The notes under the pieces were generated by a model. That model did not search any database. It was given only the letters and a program-made list of their open reading frames with translations, and had not been told where the DNA came from. A stretch of 64,000 nucleotides of DNA from positions 11,665-75,664 of the forward strand of contig JTDE01000222.1 of assembly GCA_014338405.1 (NCBI GenBank). Direction: 5' to 3'. A program made the translations under genes and the position numbers. Source of the stretch: Paragonimus skrjabini miyazakii (Eukaryota; Platyhelminthes; Trematoda; Plagiorchiida; Troglotrematidae). This document shows positions 48,640 through 60,800 of the stretch, piece by piece; the stretch's first letter is position 1; the number at the start of each line of letters is the position of its first letter.

Positions 48640-50257
48640 TTTTTCGGGCATGTGGATTATCATTCGAACAAGCTGACAGCACGGTCCATCTATATTAGAC
48701 AGCTGCTTGTATGGTTCAATTTAAGAAGAATTCCCCAGTTTTTCTTTCGCAAATGATTGAAAGACTTAAGTGCTTGATCACCTGATCACTTTTTGCATTT
48801 AATGTGACATTTAATATTAAACTAGAGAAGGTTCAATGGTTTTGCATAACGTGATGGACAAAATAAACACAGTATAATACCAGGTGAACCAAGTTAAATT
48901 GATTTAGTCCGCAGTGTCACGTGACTTTTTTCCAACTAGCAATTTCAATCGATAAGTGCTGAGTGAATGAATTCAACAGGAGCCACCATTCACGTGGGGT
49001 CGGTCCTACTGGTTGCAACGTCGACTGAGGTAAGGGTCATGTAATTAGGTTGTTGTCTAGGCTTAACTTAAAAAAATTAAATATTACATTATACTGGGTT
49101 TTGTTCGAAGAAAGAACTTTCTAGTGTTGAGATCTGTTGCTTGATTCTGTGATGCAGACATTCGCATTTGATGCATAGCAACAGGTCAACATTAATAAGA
49201 AAATATTTACGTATTTCAACTTTGCATGTGAATTCTGATATGGACATTAGTATGTGTGTTCAATCAGGTAAAAACTTTAGGGGGATAGCGATTCTTGTTC
49301 ACAGAGCGTTGTTGGTTATTGTTCGCAGGCTCAACCCAGTTGCGATCACTAACCTCTTTAGCACATCCAAAGTAATTGAACTGTGTTTGACATCTTGGTA
49401 TAGCCGATTACCCGATGATGTAAGCACATAAATGAGCACAGTAAACTTGTTCAAAAATTCAACTTAAGCTTATAATCTCATTATGATTTAGGCTTTAAAA
49501 AGTGTTTACCCAAAATCTTTTATCAGTGACTTGCCATTTGGGTAGCTGAGAATTGAGTGATTAAAAGTTAAAATTGATTGAAATTTTCATATTCAGCTGA
49601 GAAATTGGCACCTGCTGTGACTCATCTGTCAAACATATTTGTTCACAAGTGGATTTATAAGTGTTGATCGGAGAGCTAATTTATTTTTACAAGTACAGCT
49701 CTTTAGCTTAGTTCTGATTCAGTGGCACTTTGTGTGCAGGTCAGTTCACATCTAAACCTTCCAAAGTAAGTCTAGTGGAAGGCAGTTGTGGTATGAATTT
49801 CTACTCGCTCGGTCGGAATAGCATAAAGGTTCCATCCTTTGCACTGAGTCGGCGAAACCACCCTATACAACGTACCGCGCAGAATGCTATGCATAGGGTA
49901 TAAATACGAATTTCTGTAGCCCCAAACTCCACTTCACAAATAAAATAATCGGTAGGTCATCTTCTACTAAATGTCGGTAAAATTTGAGGCAGTCACCAAA
50001 ACCGGGACTTTCCCACATGTTGCAGATCTTATCAGGTGTTAAATAAACTAAGAGCTATCTTACATTAAGTATACCTTCAGAATGAGTCAAACATAACCGA
50101 ACACTGAGATGTCAGTTCCACGTTGGCACAGCGATCATTAAATTAAATATATTTGTAGTTCTAAAGGGCAGATTAACAATATCGGGGGACTAAGTCTCAT
50201 CACACCACAAAGTTTGATACTCAAAAGGGTTTGCATAGTCAGCTGCCTTAACCAAAC

Positions 50258-50880
50258 TCATTTTGGACAGCTGTTTGCAAGACATCGTTTACAGGAACTT
50301 CGGCGTGGTTCCCCACCAGACCAGTCGAGCAGTGTATGATGACCACTAAAACTTTTTAGGCGACCATAACTTCTGCTCAGTAGTTGTGTAAGCCATAAAT
50401 TTAGTGAAATCTTCTGCCGAAGTGAGACCAATGCAGCTTCCAAAATTTGGTTGAGATCTGCGAATCCACTTTGCAGAGCTTTTTTGCATACCCCTCGAAT
50501 GACCAAGTAGTCAAACTGACACTTCAATTTTGCATAATCACACTGATCAATTTGACACAATTGACTGGGCAACTTGGTGCGTGGACGAGTAACGAAGCCA
50601 CGTGACTCACGCCTGATTTTGACGCCGCAGTCTGGCGTTCACTTGTCATAGTAAGACATGGCAGCGTTTGTGTGCAATGTGCTTCCACCTTGAATTGAAC
50701 AGCTGTCCTCTGAACTTTCGCTGTCTGCTTCCTGAAATTATAACTTGGAATTTTATGTGAAACAAGTGAGCTTGGTATTGTTTTGATCGGTATTACCGCT
50801 GTGTGAACGATCGTGTGCGGAATCTCACACCAGAAACTTTGGAGTTTTTTGATCAAGTTTTCTTCAAGTTGGGTGAGCAT
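50258..50880 (-). other. Two overlapping unrecognised frames, possibly decayed retroelement gag
   Basis: A 118-codon frame (50880-50524) passes by frameshift into a 104-codon frame (50572-50258) containing KLKCQFDYLVIRGVCKKALQ and ILEAALVSLRQKISLN. Together they span about 620 bp of continuous coding-like text on one strand, longer than most of the neighbouring chance frames. The helical, Leu/Lys/Arg-rich text would suit a gag-type structural protein, but I cannot match it to a family. No zinc knuckle or protease motif follows downstream. Confidence 0.2.
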
Positions 50881-52014
50881 AGTTGACTGGCGGTTCGGTT
50901 GTCGTCGACTGAGTTTGCGGTTGATCGTTCGATAGGCAGCAATTTTAAGAATTCCACCTATGCGGGCCTGAATATTACTGTTGTTCGTAGATTCATTATA
51001 GGACTGGAGTGTAAAACTACGGGAATTGACATATGTGCAGGCGCTGTCGACATCTCAGAGCCTGCAATCACTGTAGCAAATGCCATAATTACATCTGGTC
51101 TATCACTTGGGTTGAGTGATGTTCCTATCGATGTCACTCTTACCGACACACCGAGCTACGTCACTACATTTGCAAGTTTGTCGATAACAACAAACTGGTA
51201 CTGCTGAATTGATTATCACTGTCACCAGCAAGCGGACCTCATTGTTCATAGAGAAGGACCCTTTTTAAAGAATCTTAACGCCGGATCACTGGAAGTGACA
51301 AAGTGACCATCCAAAAGAGATGAGCTCAGTTACTCAGATGTTTTGATGAGTGCGCCAGAGTTGAATCGTCTTTAATTTGCCTATATGAACGACGCATCTA
51401 ATGCGCTGCAAGACTGCTTGTAACGATGATTTTGTCAGAGCGCAGTGGTGAGACGCACATGAAGAGTTTTAGTGTAAAGAGGTCCAGATGTGATGGCTTC
51501 TTCAAGGTTCCTATCCTCATTGTTCGAAACGTAAAGAAATCCATGGAGAAGGTTTTCCCCCAAGGGTGCTACAGTTCGCAAAGTTACACTGTTGGGTGAC
51601 ATTCGGGAGGATTCTTCAACTCCATGACCCAGACTATTGAGAGTGGTAAACTGTACCTCTGAGGAACGCAAAATATTATCACACTTTATTTTCAAACCCA
51701 AAACATCTGGACTAAGCATCCATGAGGATCTGCATCCGACTGACTGCTATGAAACCATAAAGGACCTACGGTCATAACGCGCGGCGGGTGAACAAAGGAA
51801 CAAGCTTGTAGATTTTAGAGTGGCTCGTAAGCATCAATCTTTTGCACTTATAAGCTTAGCGTTGTTGATTCGCTGTTACAGAATCGTGACCACATTTTTC
51901 TTTGGGTAACTCTTGGTAACAGAGGTAGTCTGAAGAGCTGTCGGCCGGAGATGCAGGTACTAGCTGAGGACCGTACACTGAAAATCTTCGCCTGCACTGA
52001 AACCTAACCGGCAT

Positions 52015-52036
52015 TATATATATATATAATATATAA
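52015..52036. repeat. AT dinucleotide microsatellite
   Basis: TATATATATATATAATATAT is the core of this simple repeat. Confidence 0.9.
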
Positions 52037-52562
52037 GCAGGACACCTCAAGCTTCAAATTATGGTTCTCCTCTCTCCACGTTGTAAGTCGGTGAGCCGCC
52101 TAATCTCTTGGAGTTGCCTTCAGTAACGTCTGAAGACGATTTTACAATGTGGCAAATGAAGGGCTATTCAGAAGGATCGCGAGTGATGCAGGGGCCTCAA
52201 ATGAAACTTAAATATGGTCAACAAGAAGGTTGCTAACGATAAACCGTGATATTTACATAGTAATACAAGTTGAATAAGCAAGTCCACAAATGAGCTAAGA
52301 AAAACGGAGCTGTCTGGTGAGATCCAGCAAGCGGATCGTAAATTAGTTACTTTCATCGACCTAAATACCAACGGCTACTGGCATCAGGCTGTGCTTTGGT
52401 TGGTTCTTCGAGCTCTCGTACTGTTGACGGATGATATATATTGCATTCTTTACCGAAGTTACCAAGCAGCACCTTGAGTACTACGTTCAGGTGAACATGC
52501 CATGTATTGTAGGTTTCAAAATGGTGCTGAACAGGATAAACATTTGGGAATCTGGTTAGAGA

Positions 52563-52776
52563 CGCTATCCGAGATGGCGATGTGTCGCAGTCAATGTCGT
52601 ACCTGTATCCATACCATTTCCGCTTCTTCCTCTTAGTCTTCTCTCAATAATTTTCAACCTTCTTAGTAACGTTTTCTTCTGGGATATTCCACTTCACTAT
52701 TGAGGTGAGCGGCGGCCCGAGCCACAGTACCTTCTGATAGGGCTCATGGCTGTTATCATGATGATGATGATCTGCT
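52563..52776 (+). repeat. 210-bp dispersed repeat with GAT/ATG microsatellite tail, copy 1
   Basis: It matches 57663-57875 from CGCTATCCGAGATGGCGATG to a conserved end (GAGGTGAGCGGCGGCCCGAG, then CTGATAGGGCTCATGGC), and then runs into ATGATGATGATGATC. Similarity starts abruptly at the left and ends in a short-unit tail, as expected of 5'-truncated LINE or SINE copies. The parent element is not visible. Confidence 0.75.
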
Positions 52777-52809
52777 TGGTGCATAGATTGGAAGAATTCT
52801 GATACTCAC

Positions 52810-53152
52810 TTAGAACTAAAAGTCTGGGCACATATTCCATTTCATCGACAGCACTTGGGTGATCTGATCGCTACCTACTGTTTACTAACTTGCCGCATTG
52901 TCTGATCTGTTCTTTTCATTTATGCCTGTACGGCTAAATGTACACTTGGACCACCGTCTGGAATTAAAGAATCCACGGCATGGACACTTGCAGGTTGGGT
53001 TATTTCTAGCTCGACGTGTCATAGATTACTGGAATGCTTTCCTAAATGATGCGATGTGTGCGCAACCCACCAGAGATTTTAAGCACGGGATTGATGATCT
53101 TGAATTGCCGGTTTTTAGTATGAACCTAATTGACAGGTTTGTCTGGCTTTAA
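52810..53152 (+). pseudogene. LINE reverse transcriptase C-terminal fragment
   Basis: The first frame (52810-52897) reads LKVWAHIPFHRQHLGDLIAT, and after a +1 shift the second (52898-53152) reads FMPVRLNVHLDHRLELKNPR, HGHLQVGLFLARRVIDYWNA and FKHGIDDL. The RGDLIxTY motif followed by FxxRVIDxWNxLP and FKxxLD is the typical end of the RT ORF in CR1-, RTE- and jockey-like LINEs. The TAA at 53150-53152 fits the natural stop. The RT core is missing, so this is a 5'-truncated dead copy, as usual for LINEs. Confidence 0.8.
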
Positions 53153-53436
53153 CCAACTCCTACTGCGTCACCTACTATGTACATTTGAAAGCAAAACCAT
53201 AGGTGATTCACTCAACTATTCGCTTGAACCTGTATGAGTAAATACGTGAACTTCCGGTGGTCAGTTAAGTGATGCTCGTGTTACGACGGCCAATAAAAAA
53301 TGCGCGTTCATATAATCAGAAGAATGGTCTGGTAACCACTAGTAAAAGGGTTATAGGCGTTAATTAAAAACTGTAGCTAGTGGACGGGAACTGGAGAACT
53401 TAACGTTACTGGTAAGTAGTAAAGATTCTAGTTCAT

Positions 53437-53580
53437 GTAACTTGAATACCACTCACGAGTGACCACAGTTTTCGCCTCCAATAGACTTTATAACCCACAT
53501 TTTTCGAAAAAAGAAACACGGCATTTGAGTTTCGCTCTTGCTAGAGGTAATCAGAAGCTCATTGTACAGGTGTGCACTGG
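53437..53580 (-). repeat. tRNA-related dispersed repeat, copy I (tail fragment)
   Basis: The plus strand carries the complement of the family's middle and tail: AATACCACTCACGAGTGACC, a diverged GACTTTATAACC block and GAGTTTCGCTCTTGCTAGAG, which corresponds to GAGTTTCGCTCTCATTAGAG of copy F. Confidence 0.5.
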
Positions 53581-53599
53581 GAAGAGTAATTGCGATTAA

Positions 53600-54500
53600 T
53601 TAGCCGCTCAGAGCCAATAAAAAGAGGGGAACAAGGTCAGTCAAAGAGACGAATGTTTCAGGGCAGAACTCATGCGGTATCTGATGAAAAAATCACAACC
53701 AAAGTACCGCTAATAAACTGATGTAAGCCTACAGCTTTATCAAAAGATTGCAACAAACGGCTCAAACAATTGGAAGCCTGTAGAATATCTAGAGAATTCA
53801 CTGTCTTTAATATATGAAAGGCTCTAAACCCCAATTCCATATTGCTCAACTTGCACCGTATCTCAATTAATGTTCCTCCATTTACTCAATTCATGGCCAG
53901 ATTGCTGAACGCAGACAATGTGCGGAATTCCGTTCAAAATTATTTTGTGCATTTTCAATGGGATCGTCATGGTAAGCTTTATTGGTTAGTTAGTTATAAT
54001 TGAGTTAGTATTTGAAACAATCCAATGACGTGTTTGAGTCATTTACGTTTTGAAGGACAATCGCAATGCGTTTGTGTCATCCCATCAACTTTGAGTGCGA
54101 TGCACCCAGGACACGTTCGTTTGCTTCGGCTGCCCAGCACTAATGATGGAAACGGATTAAGCTTCATTAATAAAACTCAGCCATAATATTCAGCAATACG
54201 ACACAAACTTTTTCTTGCATACACTTTTTGTTCCTACTCCGTGCAAAAACCGATCAATCCGAGGCTATACTCAACCTACTCAAGTCCTTTATGACTAACA
54301 TCTACACTGTTAGTGGGTAGTTTGGTGAACCTACTATCCAAAACTACAGCATAACAACTAACCCGGAATTAGGTGACATCATTTCTTTGATCAACGCTGT
54401 CATCCTTACATTCACCGGATGGGGCAGCTTGACATCACGATCATCATCATTGTCGACTGTTATCATATTTCTGTATGTGATGGTGACCTCTCCGATTAAA
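53600..54500. other. No recognised features
   Basis: AT-rich sequence with a small ATCATCATCATT run near 54438-54449. No coding or RNA features recognised. Confidence 0.35.
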
Positions 54501-54513
54501 TCAGCTAATTACG

Positions 54514-54569
54514 TTGCACAGCTTGCGATGGTTAGGTCACGCACTCCGTATGTCATCTGATCGTTTACC
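54514..54569 (+). pseudogene. RTE-type LINE fragment cut off by the assembly gap
   Basis: LHSLRWLGHALRMSSDRL is the hallmark of the C-terminal part of trematode RTE-like RT ORFs, and the same block appears as HRLKWLGHVLRMPASHLP in the minus-strand copy at 63115-63870. The frame runs into the N gap, so its downstream extent is unknown. Confidence 0.75.
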
Positions 54570-55518
54570 NNNNNNNNNNNNNNNNNNNNNNNNNNNNNNN
54601 NNNNNNNNNNNNNNNNNNNNNNNNNNNNNNNNNNNNNNNNNNNNNNNNNNNNNNNNNNNNNNNNNNNNNNNNNNNNNNNNNNNNNNNNNNNNNNNNNNNN
54701 NNNNNNNNNNNNNNNNNNNNNNNNNNNNNNNNNNNNNNNNNNNNNNNNNNNNNNNNNNNNNNNNNNNNNNNNNNNNNNNNNNNNNNNNNNNNNNNNNNNN
54801 NNNNNNNNNNNNNNNNNNNNNNNNNNNNNNNNNNNNNNNNNNNNNNNNNNNNNNNNNNNNNNNNNNNNNNNNNNNNNNNNNNNNNNNNNNNNNNNNNNNN
54901 NNNNNNNNNNNNNNNNNNNNNNNNNNNNNNNNNNNNNNNNNNNNNNNNNNNNNNNNNNNNNNNNNNNNNNNNNNNNNNNNNNNNNNNNNNNNNNNNNNNN
55001 NNNNNNNNNNNNNNNNNNNNNNNNNNNNNNNNNNNNNNNNNNNNNNNNNNNNNNNNNNNNNNNNNNNNNNNNNNNNNNNNNNNNNNNNNNNNNNNNNNNN
55101 NNNNNNNNNNNNNNNNNNNNNNNNNNNNNNNNNNNNNNNNNNNNNNNNNNNNNNNNNNNNNNNNNNNNNNNNNNNNNNNNNNNNNNNNNNNNNNNNNNNN
55201 NNNNNNNNNNNNNNNNNNNNNNNNNNNNNNNNNNNNNNNNNNNNNNNNNNNNNNNNNNNNNNNNNNNNNNNNNNNNNNNNNNNNNNNNNNNNNNNNNNNN
55301 NNNNNNNNNNNNNNNNNNNNNNNNNNNNNNNNNNNNNNNNNNNNNNNNNNNNNNNNNNNNNNNNNNNNNNNNNNNNNNNNNNNNNNNNNNNNNNNNNNNN
55401 NNNNNNNNNNNNNNNNNNNNNNNNNNNNNNNNNNNNNNNNNNNNNNNNNNNNNNNNNNNNNNNNNNNNNNNNNNNNNNNNNNNNNNNNNNNNNNNNNNNN
55501 NNNNNNNNNNNNNNNNNN
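54570..55518. other. Assembly gap (949 Ns)
   Basis: Unresolved bases. The RTE-type fragment entering from the left suggests that a repeat caused the gap. Confidence 1.
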
Positions 55519-56100
55519 TCTGTCCGTCTTCTACGTTTTTACCCACAACATTTTTCTCCTGTGCACTAGTTGAGTTCTTATATGTGGAGTACATTGAGCA
55601 TCGAAAATTTATTTTCTTTGACTCATCTTTCTTCAATTAGCTTGTTAGGTCATGGTGGGATCGTTATGGAAGTTTGTGTCAGCCTTAGTGAACACCCAAA
55701 AACATTGAAATTCAACAGATAACAAATGAAGATATATCGCGAGATGTTGAAATTTCGTTTGTTGTCTGCAGTCATCAGTGTGAGAAATTAGAATATTTAG
55801 GATATGTGGAGAGCAACAACAATAGAAACAGTCAACGATTAGGCTGTACATGAATGAAGTGCTGCAGACGAACTACATGATTCAACAGTTCATAAACACA
55901 TCGGCCCAGACGGCATATGTTAATTAACACTGCCCTGAAGGATGCAAGCAATTTAGAATTCAGGCTGCGAAATGACACATGAAGCCAGTTGGCGAATCAG
56001 AAACGTGTCCTGTTTCCGTGCTGTGCTTTTCACCGAATGAGGTGGGATTTCGGCGCACAGTTGCCATTGTGGGCTGCATCATTGTGCGCGTCAACCATTT
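55519..56100. other. No recognised features
   Basis: A minus-strand frame (55851-55645) is unrecognised. The sequence right of the gap does not continue the LINE seen on the left. Confidence 0.4.
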
Positions 56101-56312
56101 AAGCATCATCATCATCATCATATACAGCAATACATTAGTGATTCACACTGAGGCTTAACTGCCACACAACCACGAAGAAGAAGAAAAAGCAAACCCTGTA
56201 TAGGAAGAAGGAAAAGAAGAAAAAAGGGAAGGGACCTGACTACTAAAACTAGCTACATCTATATTCCGGAAATCAAGGCGCCTACAACTTTCAAACAAAC
56301 AACCGGGCTGTA
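56101..56312 (-). mobile_element. RTE-type LINE, 3'-UTR-only copy with ATG-repeat tail
   Basis: It matches 62865-63045, the sequence downstream of the RTE ORF at 63115-63870. Shared landmarks on the plus strand are CCACGAAGAAGAA, the GGGACCT block, AGCTAC followed by ATCAAGGCGCC, and CAAACAAACAACC before GCTGTAAG. On the minus strand the copy ends in ATGATGATGATGATG (56103-56121). It is a short 5'-truncated insertion. The left match stops at CTGTAAG, where the two copies diverge. Confidence 0.72.
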
Positions 56313-56424
56313 AGCATACGTTCAGCCCCTTTTATCCTAGCCATCGTTTCGTCCTACCGATATAGACCTCACCTCAACTTCAAATGAACTTTTAAACCAC
56401 ATGGGGGTTACGTGCGTGTACGAG

Positions 56425-56901
56425 CTAAACAACACGCCTAGTTGTGAGTAGCAGCCACATATTAGAGGTAGGGAAAGTATGAGTTAAAGCGAGCTGTAAT
56501 TTATGGCTTAGGCCAGTTGTTGTATGGTCACCTTTGAAAAGCAGGTTCAGAAGAACTGCACACACGACAGTTTTGATCGATTTTCTGGTCGTGAATGTTG
56601 ACAAACCTTTCGGGTTATCAGGTTCCGAACAACAGTTTTTAACCTTCGTTTCCTTCCTCGAAAGCAGCTGTCGGTGCAGATCCGTCGGCTGCTTAAAACG
56701 GGTCGCATTTGTAGATAATCGGCCCGGAAGAGAAAAACTGCAAATGCTGACTGCTCTGAGGGGCCGTGCAGTAATGAGGATGTGGTGTAGCGCCGTAAGT
56801 GGACCACGATGCTCTGTTACCTGGCCTTGAAACGGCCCAGCACAAAAGACCGAATGGTTAAATGCACGTTGAAAAAGAGCACAGGTTGATGAAAAGAACA
56901 A
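56425..56901 (-). other. Unrecognised 158-codon frame overlapped by frames on both strands
   Basis: The longest real-base open frame on the minus strand in this part (56901-56425) is overlapped by a second minus frame (56807-56547) and a plus frame (56534-56830). The region is richer in G and C than its surroundings, which lowers stop frequency in all frames. No motif was recognised in any of them. Chance or decayed repeat are the best explanations. Confidence 0.18.
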
Positions 56902-57330
56902 GAATGTGACTCATGTTCGCATGATATGACCAAAAATGCTTGATATAGCGCCTGATGAATGGTAATCCGGTACGAACCAACAAGGGACGCCGAAAGTTGT
57001 TCGCTTAATTCAAGAATGAGGAAACTTGAGTAAGTGCTAGTGTAAGCACGGGCACCATGGGAAAATCACCTGAAGATAAGTGGGTTGCAGCGTTCACGGA
57101 TATAAAGCAAGGTGACAACATCGATATTAAGTGGCACAAAATAGATGGCTAACGGAAATCTGACATCAGAAATTTTTAAAAATCTATACACAAGAACTCA
57201 GATGGGAGATGGAAAACAGAACCAAAAATTGCAATGTGGTGATCAGTTTTCAAACGGTAACTGATAATGGTAAATAAATAGAGGGGCCGAGTGGACTAGA
57301 GTTGAGAAAAGCAACACTCAAGTTTCGCAT

Positions 57331-57651
57331 GTGCCCAGGTCACAAACAGCTGAAAAGCCACCAAGGTGGACGATGTGCATGAATAGGTCGTACAGAGACA
57401 ATGCAGGCAAACACGTGTACACGCATGCACGTACAAAGCTCACAGTACAGATGCGTCGGGATGAGATGGGAATGATGAGTAGGGCAAATGCTACGTCTGA
57501 GAAGCCGAATTTGACAAACGCAAATAGGAATGAAATGAGTGGTAGAAGTTGGACAATTCATTCAAATAGGGTACTGCGTGAGCGCGGCGGTCCATATACA
57601 AAGTGGCACACTGATCGACAGGTGACGCCTGCATGGATGGGGTCATCGTGA
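57331..57651 (+). other. Unrecognised 106-codon frame left of the 210-bp repeat
   Basis: A hydrophilic frame rich in Arg, Asn and Thr, without a known motif, ends just before the 210-bp repeat copy. It could be upstream sequence of the same parent element; the other copy at 52563 shares no similarity left of the repeat, so this is unproven. Confidence 0.15.
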
Positions 57652-57662
57652 TCACTCAAACC

Positions 57663-57875
57663 GCTATCCGAGATGGCGATGTGTCACAGTCAATGGTGTA
57701 CCTGTATCCATACCATTTCTACTTCTTCCACCCAGTCTTCTTTTATTAGTTTTCAACCTTCTTAGTAAAGTTTTCTTCTAGGATATTCCACGTCACTGTT
57801 GAGGTGAGCGGCGGCCCGAGCCACAGTACCTTCTGATAGGGCTCATGGCTGTTATGATGATGAAGATGATGTTTC
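57663..57875 (+). repeat. 210-bp dispersed repeat with GATGAT tail, copy 2
   Basis: Partner of 52563-52776, with about nine in ten bases identical by eye. It ends CTCATGGCTGTTATGATGAT then GAAGATGATG. Both copies share the left breakpoint at CGCTATCCGAGATGG. Confidence 0.75.
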
Positions 57876-57879
57876 CCCT

Positions 57880-60800
57880 TCATTAGAGACAGAAAAAGTG
57901 GGTACACGGAATTGAAAGGGTTTGCATGCTAAACAAAGCAAATATCGGTGATATAATTTGATGTATTAACTATGTATCGCCCATAGTGGCCGGTACTCTC
58001 TATGGCATCAGACAGCCACAATTCAATCATTTCCTAAAAATAAATATTTAAGTGTTGGTTCCAATAAACATGGTCATCTTCCAAAATCAAAACGGATATT
58101 CTCGGCTCGAAAAGTATGTTTTTTAGTTACTCAACTGAGATACAGAAAAGTAAATTACGACCGAAAATGAAGTCACACAAAGTATCGATGGTCTCCGGAA
58201 GGGGAAACGTTTGTAAGTAAACAGTCAGCATCTATGAAATACATTTTACTCGAAATCATTTATACGTTCTCTAAAGCTTGTTTCCGTTGGGAATCATGTT
58301 TTTCGCAATGGGGGTGGGAGCAGAGATCTGGTGGTTAGGATGAAAAGTGTTTACGAGCTATTTGACGAGCTTGTGGTATGTTACGTTGTTCATGCACACA
58401 ACTAATCTTATCGGAACACACTGCTTATGTGTTTTTGCAGAACCGCTTAGGTATAATGTGCTGGTTCCAATTGGCTTCAAGTGTTCGTATTAAAGGTCCA
58501 ATATTTATCTGTGTCACATATATTTCGATGTTTCAAGTTGGTGATTGAGAAGTAAATATGAAATAAATGTTAATGTTTCGCGATAGATTTTCTTTCCTTA
58601 CTGGTGAGCTGGGTGGAAAGGGCTCACTGTTTTAAATTTAATTAAACAAACAAGAAATCTCAGACTCCATTTTGCGCTAATTCTAAATCAAATTAAACAA
58701 GGGGAAAATGTGGGAAACTGACGCCACCATTTCGTCTTGGTCGTCTCGGGTAATCTACATGGTGACGTGACCCAAGGTGAAACCATTAGCACGTTTTATA
58801 TATTGAAACCAGTGTACGACCGTATGCTAATCGTAGGCCATAGCTCCCACCAAACAATGTCAATGGTAAGCTTGCGATGTTACTGGAATCAGATTGGTCC
58901 GTCAGTGGTTGTTACAAATTACGGATTTATCAGGTGAACAAACAATTCTATTCTGTCTCACCAGAACGGCTGAGACAAAGTGAACTCAGTATGTGTGAAA
59001 AGGTTTTCTTTGAAAGGCGTTGATTTTATTCCGGTTCAAATAGCATACTCTGACTGCTGAATTCAACTGTACAGACATTCGGGGAACTAGACAGAATGTA
59101 CGTGAGGATGGTCCTAGTGTTGTGACCGGAAAAGACGCTTGGCCTGAGAACTCGTCTGTTGTACAAACGCCCGTATAGGTCATGTCAAAAATCAAACCAC
59201 AAACGCGTATACTCATTTGCAAGTTAGATATGCATTTACATCCATCATTGTCATTCGCCTTGGTGGAACTTCTGCCGAGCGCGTACACACTATCTCGATA
59301 GTCTCTCCTTGTCCTCCGTCTTCCTGGTATTCGCAGCTTGCCCTATTGTTCCTGAACGTTGCCTGTTGGTAGCATACTACTTGTGAGTAGTATATTGCTC
59401 ACAACGAAACTGCCTGTCATACAACACTAGTAAGTTTTCTTCATGAAAGAACGGAATAACACCATGTTTTAAATACTCTAGAACCCTCAGTCAGTCGAGT
59501 TTTAAGCGATATCCAGGTTCTATTATAATCAATTGAGATTCAACTTTACAAAACGGCTGCACACGGTCCTTGTCATCAGTTTCATACAATTCCATGAACT
59601 ATATGCGATTCGTATGAGGAACATTAAGATAATTCACACGGATTTGCAAATTTCTCACAGACTATAGCAGGTCACCATTTAAATCGATGAATTAATTTGT
59701 AGTGGTATGTGAAGAGACTGGCACATGTGCTTGCTGACAGTGTTAAACAACATAAGCTGAACTGGTTTCAAGTAATTTTTGAAGAGATGACTAGGAGAGG
59801 TGAATAACTTGGTCGAACGGCTGTTGTACACACAAGTATGGACCGTGGGACCTGCTAACGATAGCCTGCGCCTTTGAAGACAGTTGTGCTCTAACCGGCC
59901 CGAAATGACCTTGATGGATTTTACAAATTATTCTAATTGAGCCGTCCTGTTTACTGTGGCGGCCAATGTGAATAATATGGGGGCAGAATATGCTTGAAAT
60001 TGGGTTAATTTAACCATTGTAAGGCTAATTTACAGTGTTCGTCAAATCTTCATGATAGCCACTTTGTGATTTTTCTGACGTATTCGGCTTGACAACAACG
60101 GGTTAAAGAAGAAGTTTAGAAGCGAGGAGAACTTTGGCTAAATACACGCGAGTAAAATTATTAACTATTAAACCGAAGCAGGTGTCACATCTCAATTGCT
60201 GTCACAGATTACTGGTAAATATTATTCTCCTGAGGGTGTAGGAGTTGAAATTTAGAATTACCTACAGAGAATCTCGTCTAGTTTGAAAAATATGCTAGAA
60301 CTTACAAATATGGATCCAATTAGGTTACTACAACACTCGTCTACGTATACACAACGATGCTTCTAGGTCGTTCGATATCAATATAAGGGTCTACGCAGTT
60401 AGGCGGCAGATAATCATGTGGATGTCACGCATTGCTACTCCGCTCCATCCTTGTACTCATATGCCACATGTAGAGGACTGGAACGTTTCTACGTTTAGAA
60501 CAGTGCCTATTCTCTACAATAATTAAGCAAGTAGAACGAAATAATGGACAACGACGTTTATTGCAAATAGACCGGGAAAGCTAGCTGTAAGCAAAGCACG
60601 ACCAACCAGTAGCAAGCGATCGAAAATTGCTATTATAATATGACTTCGGACGATCGAATAAACGAGAGGATGCAGACGTGCATACAAACAATGTCAATAG
60701 TGTCAACAGTCAAAATAAATAGCAAGATAGTTGGAATACGTGGCAAACTAAGAGTGTCTCAAAACACATGATAATCACACATAAGCAACCTCCGTAAAAT

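Noticed and set aside
54509..55636. Very long open frames (375 and 351 codons) on both strands
   Set aside because: They are open only because they cross the block of Ns; just about 20 residues on the left and right are real, and only the left plus-strand part is meaningful.
59374..59393. An 8-bp perfect hairpin as a regulatory or terminator structure
   Set aside because: Hairpins of this size are expected by chance in 64 kb, and no gene context is present.
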